The position numbers and the translations under genes were made by a program. Shown here piece by piece: positions 1-11,000 of a stretch of 64,000 nt of DNA. The notes beneath the pieces are model-generated. The model saw only the letters and a list, made by a program, of their open reading frames with translations. It searched no databases and was not told where the DNA came from. The stretch's first letter is position 1. Each line of letters starts with the position of its first letter. This DNA comes from Blastomussa wellsi (lineage: Eukaryota; Cnidaria; Anthozoa; Scleractinia; Plerogyridae): positions 8,996,139-9,060,138 of the forward strand of contig OX393569.1 in the NCBI GenBank assembly GCA_947652115.1, read 5' to 3'.

Positions 1-149
1 AAAAGCTTTCCCCTGCTGTTTTGGGTGTTTTACAATTCACTTTGAAACTGAGATGGTGGAACTCAAGCAAACAGAAGTAAACCGCTACAATAATTGCGCT
101 ACACATGCGTTATACAGTTTGGTGCATAACTTAGGCCATGGTTACACGG

Positions 150-262
150 GACCGAACCGGATCGGTTCCTGTTCACATGGAACCGTTTGGAACCGATCCG
201 GGTCTGCTGTTTTGCAGGACCAGTTTTGGATCTGTTTGGATCCATTCCGGACCGATTCCAGA
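150..262. repeat. GC-rich palindromic repeat
   Basis: Motifs GGACCGAACCGGATCGGTTCC-like and GGAACCGATCCGGGTC-like alternate in both orientations, consistent with a small foldback element. The rest of 1-759 shows no gene I can support. Confidence 0.4.
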
Positions 263-759
263 AGATTCCATACGTCGCCAATGAAACGTACCAGGGCGCT
301 AAACGTACAAACGCCGTCTACCATTCAGAACTCAGCCTCATATACCCAATTTGTCAGTCGATCAACTCTTCAGAAACAGCGCATATTTTAAAAACTATCC
401 TGCGAAATGAGGCGGAATATCGCCTGATACTTAGCCGACGAGGCCGTAAAATCGGACGATATTCCACAAGATTGACCAAGATAATTGTTTTATTATTCGA
501 CAAATTGTCAACAAAGCGCATTTTACAGCTAAAAAAGTTTCCGTTTTGCGGTGCTTTGCGAGACTTCGGCTGAATCATAACTTAACGTATATGGCAGGAT
601 ATCTGTCAAGTAGAGATGATGGATAACAATCGCTTCATGACCATATATGGGCAACGTGACAATTTTTCTATGCACTCTGTTACAAACGTTTTAAAATCAC
701 TTACATCAAATGCCTCCAGCAAGCGTATCTTCATTTTCTTCTTCTACTTGGTCTCTAAA

Positions 760-2400
760 ATCACCATGAGGTCAGCCTCAAAATCATTCTGGATGCAGAG
801 CAAAAGTGCTCACGTGTCACCATGTGGTGAGGCCCCCAAATCGTTCTGAAAATAAAGCAAAGTCCGGGGAGCAAATTGCTCACTTGTCCCCCTCGCTCAC
901 TTGCCCCTTCTCCTTTTCTTTTTTGACAGCTTTCATCAAACTGTCTGGTCACGTGACTTTAGAATTGCTCTCAAAGTTCTTGAAATTTATTGTGAAGGCC
1001 TGCGATTTTTCTGCAGTTTGCTGTTTTATAGGTTATGCTCTGTGCATATAGTTCACCATGTTATTATGTAATAATGATTATATTACCAATCACCTGTAAA
1101 ATCGTCTTGCCATGTGGTTCCCCAATGCATTTCTTGACTATATTTTTGTTTTCTGTGCAATATACATATTTCATCGAATTATTCTTCAATGCCAGCACAG
1201 TATGGGCTCCACAAAAGCTCTGTTCCTGATCGATATCGCGATACTGTAAATATAATCATGTGGTCTCCACGAACAAGGGGAAAATAATTCTCAACTACAG
1301 GGAGAATATTGCTTGTTGGAAGCGAAAAAGTGGCTGATACATGGGGCAAAAACTGCCCAGTCTCGTTTCCGTGCTTAAGATAAAGGAATAGATCCCTGGT
1401 GGGCCCATAGCTAATATTGTTCATTATTATATGGCAAGGAAAATCCGAGCGTTCTGATTGGTTCTTTCTTGGTCGGGATTTTGCCATACGGACCTTTTCC
1501 ATAGAAACGGTCCCAAGCCGCAATTTTTTCTAAAGTTGGATAATTTAAAATTTGTAACTAGAGCTTAAAACTTAAAAAAATGTTTTCAAAACCGTAATAG
1601 CTTGTTCTTCCAAGTCACTGAAAATGCGTTTAATTTTGAACAAGTACATATGCATGACCCGAGTGCCATATAATAAACCACTTACCAACCTAACTAAGAG
1701 GTTAGTATTTTTCTATTTTTTTTCCAAATTTGGTACTTTTACCATCAACCCGACAAATCGGTCATATTTTTGCTCCAATCTTCCGGACTAGATGTAAAGC
1801 AAACTCCGCAGAGCAAATTGCTTAAGTGTCACCAAATCTTTCTGGATGTAAAGAAAAGACCGAGAAACGTAATCATCACAAAATTTAATGTTAAACTGGA
1901 TTAGAACGAGAAGCAAATTGCTTACATGGCTTCAGCCCCAAACCTTTTTCTGATTTTTCTGGATGTTAAGCAAAGTACGGGACTGGGGCATACAAAAGTA
2001 TTTCTAAGAAATAATTCTGGTAAACATGGCGTGAGAAAAATTGTTCACGTCACCACGCTGTCAGCTCCCAAATCTTTCTGGCTGTTAAGTAAACTGAGGG
2101 AGCATATTTTGTTTAAATTTCATCATGGAGTCAGCTCCAAAATCACTATGGATTTAGAACGAACTCGGGAGAAACATTTTTCAAATGTCACCATCGATGG
2201 GTTCAACCCCAAAATCTTTCTGAAAGTAAAGGAAATTGCTCACATGTCACTATGGCTTCGGTCTAAATCCTTCTGGACGTTACTGCAAGTAAGCGCCGAG
2301 AGCACATTTCGCTCAAATTTCACAATGGGCCAGCCTCGAATTCTCACATGCAATGGTGTAGAGGAAATGTCTCAAATGTCAGCCCCCACATCTATATAAC
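760..2400. repeat. Degenerate tandem repeat array, interrupted
   Basis: A unit of roughly 80 bases recurs with many changes: a segment like caccatggcttcagcccc, then aaatctttctggatgtaaag, then gagcaaattgctcacatgtc. Copies are clear at 760-900 and 1785-2390, with unrelated or dispersed-repeat sequence between. An open frame at 1926-2399 follows the array and is not considered a gene. Confidence 0.65.
1171..1520 (-). repeat. Dispersed repeat, copy 1
   Basis: Read on the minus strand this matches 19605-19905 on the plus strand over about 250 bases (shared: gaacaatattagctatggg, cagtatcgcgat, gaagaataat). Its other end (plus-strand 1430-1510, with gagcgttctgattggttctt) is repeated in reverse at 5700-5815. 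I see no coding domain in it. Confidence 0.7.
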
Positions 2401-2939
2401 AGTTCGTAAAAAGTAAACAAAAGAAAAAACATTATTAAGACCAAATGATGTCACTCTATAGCATACAAGTGTGGAGGGGATGAAGGCTTCATTGGCAAAA
2501 GTATGAGGCTGTTAAAATGTATCTTTATTGAAGCGAACAACAATTACCCAAATTGATGTTGCCATTTTTTTCTTAGTGCAAAAAAATTATAATTCTACTA
2601 ACAATACAAAATTTATGAGGATTTGTTGAATGAGCACAGATTTCTTTCCCATATTTAATTTAATTTTTGCTACAAATAAAAGTTAAAAAAGCTTACAACA
2701 GTCTCATTGATTAAATCTAAGGACTCTCATGATACACCAGTTTACAACAATTCAATATAGACTTCTAGTGATGTAGCGAGGAGGCCCAGTAGACGCTGGA
2801 AGCAATTGATCAAGCGATTGAACAATCGTTATTAAAATACATGGCGTTAAATGCAGGAATGGCTCCGGGACACTTATTTAGACTTTGATTTTTTCGTCGA
2901 AAAAGAGAAAAAACAAAGTCAATTATGAAAGCACAGAGG
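2401..2939. other. AT-rich stretch with no recognised feature
   Basis: No open frame above background and no repeat or splice pattern was seen here on either strand. Confidence 0.5.
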
Positions 2940-3005
2940 TGGAATCGATCCCGGGTCACTCGGATCACGAGCTATTGCCACTAACCACTACACCACCGAA
3001 GAGCT
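2940..3005 (-). other. tRNA-like sequence, not a functional tRNA
   Basis: On the minus strand the sequence reads TGGTGTAGTGGTTAGTGGC then CCCGGGATCGATTCC, matching tRNA A and B boxes. The anticodon stem does not close into a proper 5 bp stem with a 7-base loop. It is probably the head of a SINE. Confidence 0.45.
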
Positions 3006-3065
3006 GCCGAACACCGAAAATTTTAAGAATTTATCGTGTTACCCTTACCATTCTTCAGAGCTAAC

Positions 3066-3235
3066 CGCATAACCGCGGTGCTTAGTAGGCTAACCGGAGT
3101 GCTATAGTAGGCTAACCGGGTTGCTTAATAGGCTAACCGCAGTGCTCAGTAGGCTAACTGGATTGCTTAGTAGGCTAACCGCCGTGTTATAATAGGCTAA
3201 CCAGGGTGATTTTGTAGCCTAATGTAGCTAACCAA
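3066..3235. repeat. Minisatellite, about 27 bp unit
   Basis: The core taggctaaccg recurs about seven times with variants of agtgctta(t)agtaggctaacc, at spacings of about 25-29 bases. Confidence 0.85.
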
Positions 3236-3327
3236 ACTCGTTCCCAGTGCATTCCGAGCCCGGAGCCATTCCTGTAATTAAGCGCTACTTATTAAAATTG
3301 ATGCAGCCATTTTTGTGTGAAGGCAGG

Positions 3328-3676
3328 TTTCATAGCGGTGGAGTCGGAGTCGTAAGCACAAGCGATCTGGTTAAAATCCAACCGTCAGAATCGTAAGCAG
3401 AGTTCCAATCCCACGCATGACTCCATCGCTTACGATCTAGTGAAAACTACATTGTCGGAGTCGCAAGCGGAAGAATAAACCAATCAAATTGCCTGAGAAC
3501 TGCCTGGTTAGTCCTTCCGCTTCTGCGTTTAATTTCACTGGATCGTAACCGCTGGAGTCATAAGTAGAGTCGGAAGAAATTGGATAGTTCTGATTCTCCG
3601 ACTCCGCTTCCATCGTGCTTGACTCCGCTCACAAGGAAGTCGTAAGTGCTCGTACGACTCCGATTCCGACACCACA
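3328..3676. repeat. Inverted-repeat element rich in GGAGTCG motifs
   Basis: The left end (ggtggagtcggagtcgtaag, 3338-3358) is matched in reverse by the right end (tacgactccgattccgacac, about 3653-3672). Further GACTCCG/CGGAGTC motifs alternate inside. This fits a non-autonomous DNA element, family unknown. Confidence 0.6.
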
Positions 3677-4376
3677 AACAATACAAAATATATGTAGGAT
3701 TTTTTGAGCGAGTGCAGATCACTCCTGTTTGGCTAATGATGCGTCTTTCCTGCACAAGGTTTCGCTGCTTGTTTTCGATTGTTTTGATTTGACTATCTGT
3801 TATCTGACTATTGTTCTCAGAACACTGGTTTTACCGAAATAAATATCGCACTTTTCTGATAAAATAAATCTTTACTTCTTATATTTAAAGCATAATTTAC
3901 TTCATTTTAGTTCACTGCAACCTCTGCATTTATACAAGCTTGCCGTATGCTTGATTCCTGTAAAAATAAATCAACATATTAAGATCAGAGCCAGTTAGTT
4001 TATTTTAACTAGTAGTAAAGTTAGTATATTGAAACTAAACAAGTAGAAAGTGGCCGCAGTTTACTGCAAGTCCAAGGCAATGGCGCGGCGTATGAAGTTG
4101 CCTGCATGCCCATTTATACAGCCAATTATTTTGCGCACCGACCATTGCGATTTATTGCAAGTCCTGTGCATGAGTTCCAGTGAAAATCGTTTGCTCATTT
4201 AACCACTTTACAAAGATAATCTATCGACATCGCGTTTAAATCGTTCCAAGGTCAGCGGGTTGCAGCATCAGCACAAAGAAAATCGCAGGGGAACTCGCTA
4301 CAAAAATGAATGTGTAAATGGACCTGAGAAAACAATCAGATTTCAGAAATTTGTAACATTATCAAATTAGAGATTG
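3677..4376. other. No recognised feature
   Basis: No gene-like frame was seen. A last MED15 exon could lie here or up to 5047, but I could not identify one. Confidence 0.4.
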
Positions 4377-4421
4377 TCTATGGTATGAAGTGACTAAGAG
4401 TATTGCAGTTCCTCAGGAAGG

Positions 4422-4715
4422 GAGGCGTGGTAACCTAATGGTCAGTGCACTGGACTCCGGATCGGACGGCCTGGGTTTGAGCCTCGGCTGGGGCACTGTG
4501 TTATGTTCTCTGCCAAGACACTTTACTCTCACAGGTGTATAAACGGGCACCGGCGAAATACTGCTGTGGGGGGGGGGGGGGGGTAGGGGGGGTGACCCTG
4601 CAATGGACAAGCATCCTATACAGGGGAAAAGAAGAAATATTCCTAGCCACTTAATGCTACTGAAACCGGGATAAGCTCCGGCAGTTTGGGCAACTAGGCT
4701 CTCGGCTTGAACCCT
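4422..4715 (+). mobile_element. tRNA-Arg-derived SINE
   Basis: The head GTGGTAACCTAATGGTCAG and the anticodon-loop region ACTCCGGATC match a tRNA-Arg(CCG)-type tRNA. A shared body follows (ggcactgtg...aagacactttactctcacag, tataaacgggcacc) with a tail having gaaaccgggataagc. A run of 16 G sits at 4567-4582. Other copies are at 19917-20160, 32378-32640 and 58395-58621. Confidence 0.8.
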
Positions 4716-4724
4716 TTCTATGGT

Positions 4725-4870
4725 ATGGTATGAAGTGACTACGAGTATTGCTACCCCAGCCCTGTGCCATCAGTATCTTTTCAGGTAACCACTGGTACTC
4801 ATTTATACATTTCGGTGGAGAAAGGCACTGAGAGTCAATAACTTGTCCAAGAAAACAAGAAAATGGCCCT
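4725..4870 (-). mobile_element. Truncated tRNA-Arg SINE, reverse orientation
   Basis: Read on the minus strand, this stretch carries the body and tail of the same SINE family in decayed form (plus-strand tgaagtgactacgagtattg, catttatacatttcggtgga, aagaaaacaa). The tRNA head is missing. Confidence 0.55.
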
Positions 4871-5047
4871 CAGTCCAATCATGAATCGCGCTCGCACGTT
4901 TTCCTGTGCTTTGTGTCAGTTACGTGTAACTGCTTTGAGTTTTGATTGGATCACTGGATTGTTACCGTGTTTTGTGATTGGCCAAAGTAATTACTTTGGT
5001 TTTGGTTTTTTAACACTCACTTGAAACTCGCTCTAAATGTAAGCTAG

Positions 5048-8000
5048 TTAACCTACCCAAGCATTCAGCACAGAAGTAACAGAGTACATTTCAGGCATTC
5101 GCTGAAGTCTGGAAGAGAGCTGCCTCTGAACTTTCTGAAGGAAAGGGTTGGCATCTACAACAGGAAAGCATAATGTGCAAGCTTTTAAATCTTGAATTAA
5201 CCAGTTTGGAAATAATACATATTTGTATCTCGATTTTTACTGGGTGCAAACAGCCAGTGACATCAAATTAAAACATAAGGCATACTGTAGTTTGTTGTCT
5301 TGCACTCTGGACTAGAGTATGGATAGTTCTGTGGAACACTGATTTCTATCTATTAAAACATAAGGCATACTGTAGTTTGTTGTCTTGCACTCTGGACTAG
5401 AGTATGGATAGTTCTGTGGAACACTGATTTCTATCGGTGGTACTGCTGGCAGATTCAGGTCATCTGCAACACAATTAAAATACAATACTGTTAAAATTTC
5501 AATATCAATATTAAACTCGTAAGTAGTTTATTATATGGCACTTAGGTCATGTATGCTTGTTCACTTTTCGGTTAAAACACACTTTCGCTGGCTTGGATTC
5601 AAAGGGCTTCCACAGTAACGTGTTTTGTAGCCTCTCACGCATACGTACATTTTCATTTCGCAAATTTTAAATTTACCAACTTTAGAAAACAAAAAATATA
5701 CGGCTTATGACTGTTTCTATGGAAACCGTTCAAACGGTACTTATGACTAAATCCCAACCACGAAAGAACCAATCAGAACGCTCGGATTTCCTTCAGACTA
5801 CTTTGCCATATAATATTATAATAAAAATGTTATTTTAACAGTCCAGAATCCAGTTTTCTTGAACACTAACTTCAGTCCATAAAGCTTTCGAGCGTTACAG
5901 AAATAGAGATTTCGTCATCATACAGGAATATGGCTGCACGACTGGCAGAATTCTTGTGCCGTAACCTATACTTGATGAGCACGGAGATGATGGAAAAATT
6001 GAAGCGACTCATAAAATGAAGTAAATTGGCAACAACGGTCAATAAGGGCTACATGAATAGATAAAGCATATTAGGCTAATTATTTCTTACTTATTGAACA
6101 CTGAAGAAGTGTGTTACTCTTTATGACTCCAGTGCTGGCTCCTGGTTTCACTTTAAATCGACTGCATAACCTAGCTAGCTCCCCTTGTAAGACATGTGGT
6201 ACAGTACACTTCCTTTGACTTTTATCATCCAGTTTGACCTTTTTAGCTGGCGGGGGTAAAGGACTAAAGAAAAGACACAAAAAGATAACCTTTCTGCTCT
6301 CTTATTGGACAGTGCAATATAAAATCTACTATATACAACATCAGGGCTCGAAAAAAAGTGCAGTTCTACTTATGTCCAGGATTGAATGCAGTTATTGTTT
6401 TATTACATAACTACTTCATATTTGACTGGGTTATTTTCTGTTTAAGTGAGTTTTTATCAATGAGGACACTTTGTGATGCTTGTCATAAAGAGCTTGCACA
6501 TCTCATTAGGGGTCAATAGACCAATTACGATATATTAATAGTCTGACACATCGCCCAGGCTTGGAGGAATAAAACAAAAGATTTTGCATTGAGGCTAAGG
6601 GTTGAATAAATAATTTCTTTTGTTTTATTACCCCAAGCCTTGGTGCCATGTTAGAATTTTAATATATCGGAATTGGTCTATCCTGGACATATCTGTACAG
6701 TTCAGTTCTCTAGGACAATTACATTATCCAGCTGAGCAAGTAGCTTTTCCATCTCACTTGATGGACAAGGGTTCAGGAAAACTAGACTTTCCCAGGTCAA
6801 GCAAAATTGAGAGCAGCTTATCTGAAGGGCAAGGTGGAGTATATATTTTTCCAAGCACTGTATATTTAAAGGGACACATTCAGCTTTGTGACTGCGCTGA
6901 CCTGGACACTAGTTTTCTCACGTTGTAAAAACGTTCACCTAAACCTGAAATCAAAGGTACGCATCAAGCACATCTAGAAATCTGCTTCAATCTTCACAGT
7001 GTTTCAATCTATTTTCAATCGTTCACGAAAAACCTGTTTTTGAGTGTGCTTTTGCTCATCCTATGATATTATTTTACCATATTTGGTCAAAGCAGTATGG
7101 ATCGTGTGATATGTAAATTAGCTATGAAATGGTATCTAATGCACATGTGCACCAGCTGACTGTGTCCCTTTAAGTTGTAGTACCGGTAATTCACAGGCAA
7201 ACTTTACTAAAAAAACACCAATGCAGCGATATTTCAGGTTAATTTTTAGATTATTGAGAGTCTACTGTGAAACAGGCAAGGGATGTTTCTTGAACCAGAC
7301 TGAACCTCAGAAGAAGGTGAAACTCAAATTACATTCAAATATATTCAATAAAGACACCAAAGGAACTGAGTATCATGGAATTGTTGTGTCCATAATATAG
7401 AGGTGGCCATATTATAATCTGTATCTATATAGGGAACAGTTTGACTGTGTCAACTTTAAAACTAATAATGCTCAACTTACAGTATAGGTGATCCTTCCAT
7501 GGCTTGCACCAGTGGTGAAAATGTCCTCTGTAAAGTATGACTCAACATAGGTGACTTGGCGTGCTTTGTAATGCCATCATATAAAGGTTTATAAATTGCC
7601 TGTGGAAGGGAGGACACGACATAGGGAGCTGCAGGCTGAACTGCTGAACCAGCTGTTGTTGTTGCTGTCATTGTTGTTATACCCGATGTGGCAGCAATGC
7701 TGGATGTAGTATTACCTGATGGTGTTGATGGTGCTGGTGGTGTGGATTGCTAAAAGAATAAGATTAGACTTCATTACAAAATGTGCATTGGTTGTATTGT
7801 CAGGCAATTGAAGATACATGACAACAGACACTGATTCTTAATAAAACTATATTACAATGTCAGCTGGTTAAAAATGTTTTAAAAATTTTCATAGCCGAAG
7901 TTTTTGTTAGTTTTTGCATATTTATTTTATCAACAACACAACAGTACAGTACACATTATTGACTGTATAAAAGTAATTGAAAAAGAATATAATTATATAA

Positions 8001-11000
8001 AACCAATGTTAAAAGGACTGTGGGAAGTGGCAACACTTAAATTGCAATGATTGTTTAGGAAGCAGGCATCAGTAACACAGGCTTACAATAATAAATGAAG
8101 TTAAATGCAATTTAACAGAGTTAACAACAAAAGGCACATGTGTTCCCTTGAGGGTCAGCGGAGTTCTGTTATGCACATGTGCAAATGCATTTGCCAAGTG
8201 TCAGCATTCCCCCTGTCATCATGGTGTTTTCTGATGTGCATGTGCCAGTGTATCTGTCAAGTGTCTGCAATCCCTTGCAGTTTGCAGTGTTCGGTCCTGC
8301 ACATGCACCAGTGCATGCTTTGAGCTAGCGTTGGTATTCCTGTATAGTCAGTGGTCTTCTGTTAGCCATACAGTATGTGCCAAGATTTCATGTACATTCA
8401 TTGAGGCATATTTGTAGAGTTCAAGCGAGCGCTGTTTGTGCCTAGTAGCTCATCTTCAGGGCTGTTCCCTCTCCTTTACCTTCCTTGGTTCCACTGTTCT
8501 TTCAGTGTGACAGATGCTCATGGCTTATGGCTGGGTTGCCAGGATTTGCCAGCCAGCTGACAGTCAATAGTGGAAGCTCCTGGATGTCTCGGGCACCAAA
8601 ATCCATTTTGCAATGGAGTTGTTATTATTATTAATGTCAGCCTGTGTTACTGGAGAAGAAAAACCAACTGAGTCCTGTGAGGTATGCTTTGTCAAGTTTC
8701 ATCACAGTGTTTTACACCAAAAGTGCAGTGATTATTTAATTAGAAGCCAAGGACAGCTTCCATTTGCCTTCTGATTGCATTAAATCTACACGAAAGAATT
8801 TAAATTCTTTCTTTTTTATTTAAAGATGGTCTCACTTTTGGGTTCCTTGCTGCAAGCCTTGATAACACAAGACATGTTGGGCTGCAACAATTCACACTTA
8901 ATTTGGCAAGGCGTATTCATTCTATTCAGTTCCAAAAATAAATAAAGAAGTTCTACCAGGCAGGTAAAAAAAATTTTACTCACTGGTTTTATATTGATGA
9001 GCTTTTTCAGCACATTTCCACTGTTTTCCAAAGCTTGCAAAGGAAGCCTACAGGAAATGCAAGGAGCATATTTAGCCTGCCTCAAACATCACATGAAAGT
9101 TGAACAGGGTTATGAGAGAAATTTCAAGAGCACTTTATTGTGGTTTTGGAACAACTACTGAATTCAGGGCCACTTCAGTCCACTTGACAGATTTCCACAC
9201 TGTCATCTGTTGTACTGTACATTGAACATACGTAACAGGAGGTCATTGTCATGGATAATATTGAACTGCTAAGTGGCGGTCAATCCTTCTTTTCCGTATC
9301 TCTTCGTGGCATAGTCATCCATTTACAAACCGCAGTAACCGTAATTTGAGCAGTCTTATGAGGAAAACAAGACAAAAAAACTAGTACCCAGTCTCATCGC
9401 GAGAATCCCATGGAATGCATGGAGAGGGAGAATCGCTCTGGAACCACTCGTGAATGAACTGGCATGTTTTTGAAGATGTTTGGGAGAAAAACTGCTTCAA
9501 AATAATCAATCTTTTCAGATTTGATGTTCATGAGGAAGATGGACAATAGCACTAATATTTAGCAAACTTTTGTTTTATGGAAAAAACCTCTAATTATGCA
9601 GAAGATGGGAAAATGAGAGAATTATGCAGATCCGCACCACCGCATCCTATTGGCTGCCCTGTCCATGCCATTTTTTGGCCCAAATCTATCAATCAACCAC
9701 AATGTCTGTTCAAATTCGGATCCAAATTCCTTAAAAACGTAGATGTGGTATAGTTTCACTGTGACCGAAAGTAGACATTTTTACAGCAAAGTTTTTCAAA
9801 AATGTCTTGCTTGTTTTTGCAACAGTTTTAGGAGGTTGCATGGGTCTCCTCTGAACACACAACTGACAAAAACGTCAACATACCAACCAAGACTGACCAA
9901 AGATCTTGGTCCAAACAACATTAAGTATCCATGAACCAAACTTCATGACTTGGAGCATTCAGTATACAAGCCAAAATTGTCAGCTAATCTGCTGATACAC
10001 TTATTAATTTCTTCCAAAAAAATCTGCAATCTATGTCCATTTTTAGGCCAAATTCCTTGATCTGTGAACTTAGTCACTCCCCTAAGCAAGAGACATTATT
10101 ATCAAATGATGGTAAAGCTGACAAACACCACAGAATATATGTAAAATTAATTATAATAGCCATGCACCCTCTAAAGACCTCTCTTGGGCTTATCTTGAGA
10201 ATGGAATTCTTCAACCTTCAAGATTGTGTCAATTCAGAACCTGACATCATAATAACTAATTTCTCAGGTCAAAATTATTTCAAAAATCCAAACTGGAGTT
10301 GATCACATAACCTTTGAGATACTGGCGAGACAACAACCTCTGTAACTGCAAAGCTCAATAATGTAGACATAATTTAAATCATTAGTGTAAACAAGGATGA
10401 GCGAGAACCTAATTTATGACCTTGCTCACCATGAATCTCTCAAAGCTTTTTGGATAAAGCAACCAACCCATACAAATAAGGTCAAAGGTTTTACTCCCTC
10501 TGGGGCCTCAGAAATATTATTTTCTGATTCATTCTGTCTTTAGTCAACACTCTGTTCTTTTATTCATTTTATCTAAGTGACCATTCCACATATCATTATT
10601 TACTTACCTTTTTGCTGGGTTTGTAAGGATATCATACAGATGTTTCAGCTTGTACAGATCTTTGCTGCTGTGTTCTAGTGCAACAAAATGGCAAACACCT
10701 TGAGTGTTACTGTCATTTTTACAATGGTTTTCAACCGTTTCACAGACATTTTACACTTTTTCAGCAAAATAGCCACAAAATTATGCCTAAGTTCTTTCAA
10801 CCATACAAGAAATGCTCCTAGAAAAGTAGAGAGGTGGATATCAAGCAAATAATTATTGTTTAAGGAAGAGGGTGACTGTAAATAGCTTTCATCAATTTTT
10901 TTAAGCCACAAGGACAGAACTTGAAAAAGGGCAGATAGACGTTTTCAAGTTGAGATCTAAGTTTCTGATACTATCACGATTATATCACTCCATATTTAGC

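Noticed and set aside
1926..2399. 157-codon open frame as a gene
   Set aside because: It runs through the degenerate tandem repeat; its peptide repeats the unit (SAPKSFW-like phrases) and has no family motif or splice partner.
3066..3235. CRISPR array
   Set aside because: The repeats are imperfect, directly adjoining and lack unique spacers; it is a minisatellite in animal DNA.
5048..5056. Certain stop codon for MED15
   Set aside because: TAA at 5050-5048 is in frame, but GTAGGT at 5056-5051 is also a fair donor and the family usually ends about a dozen residues later; left open.
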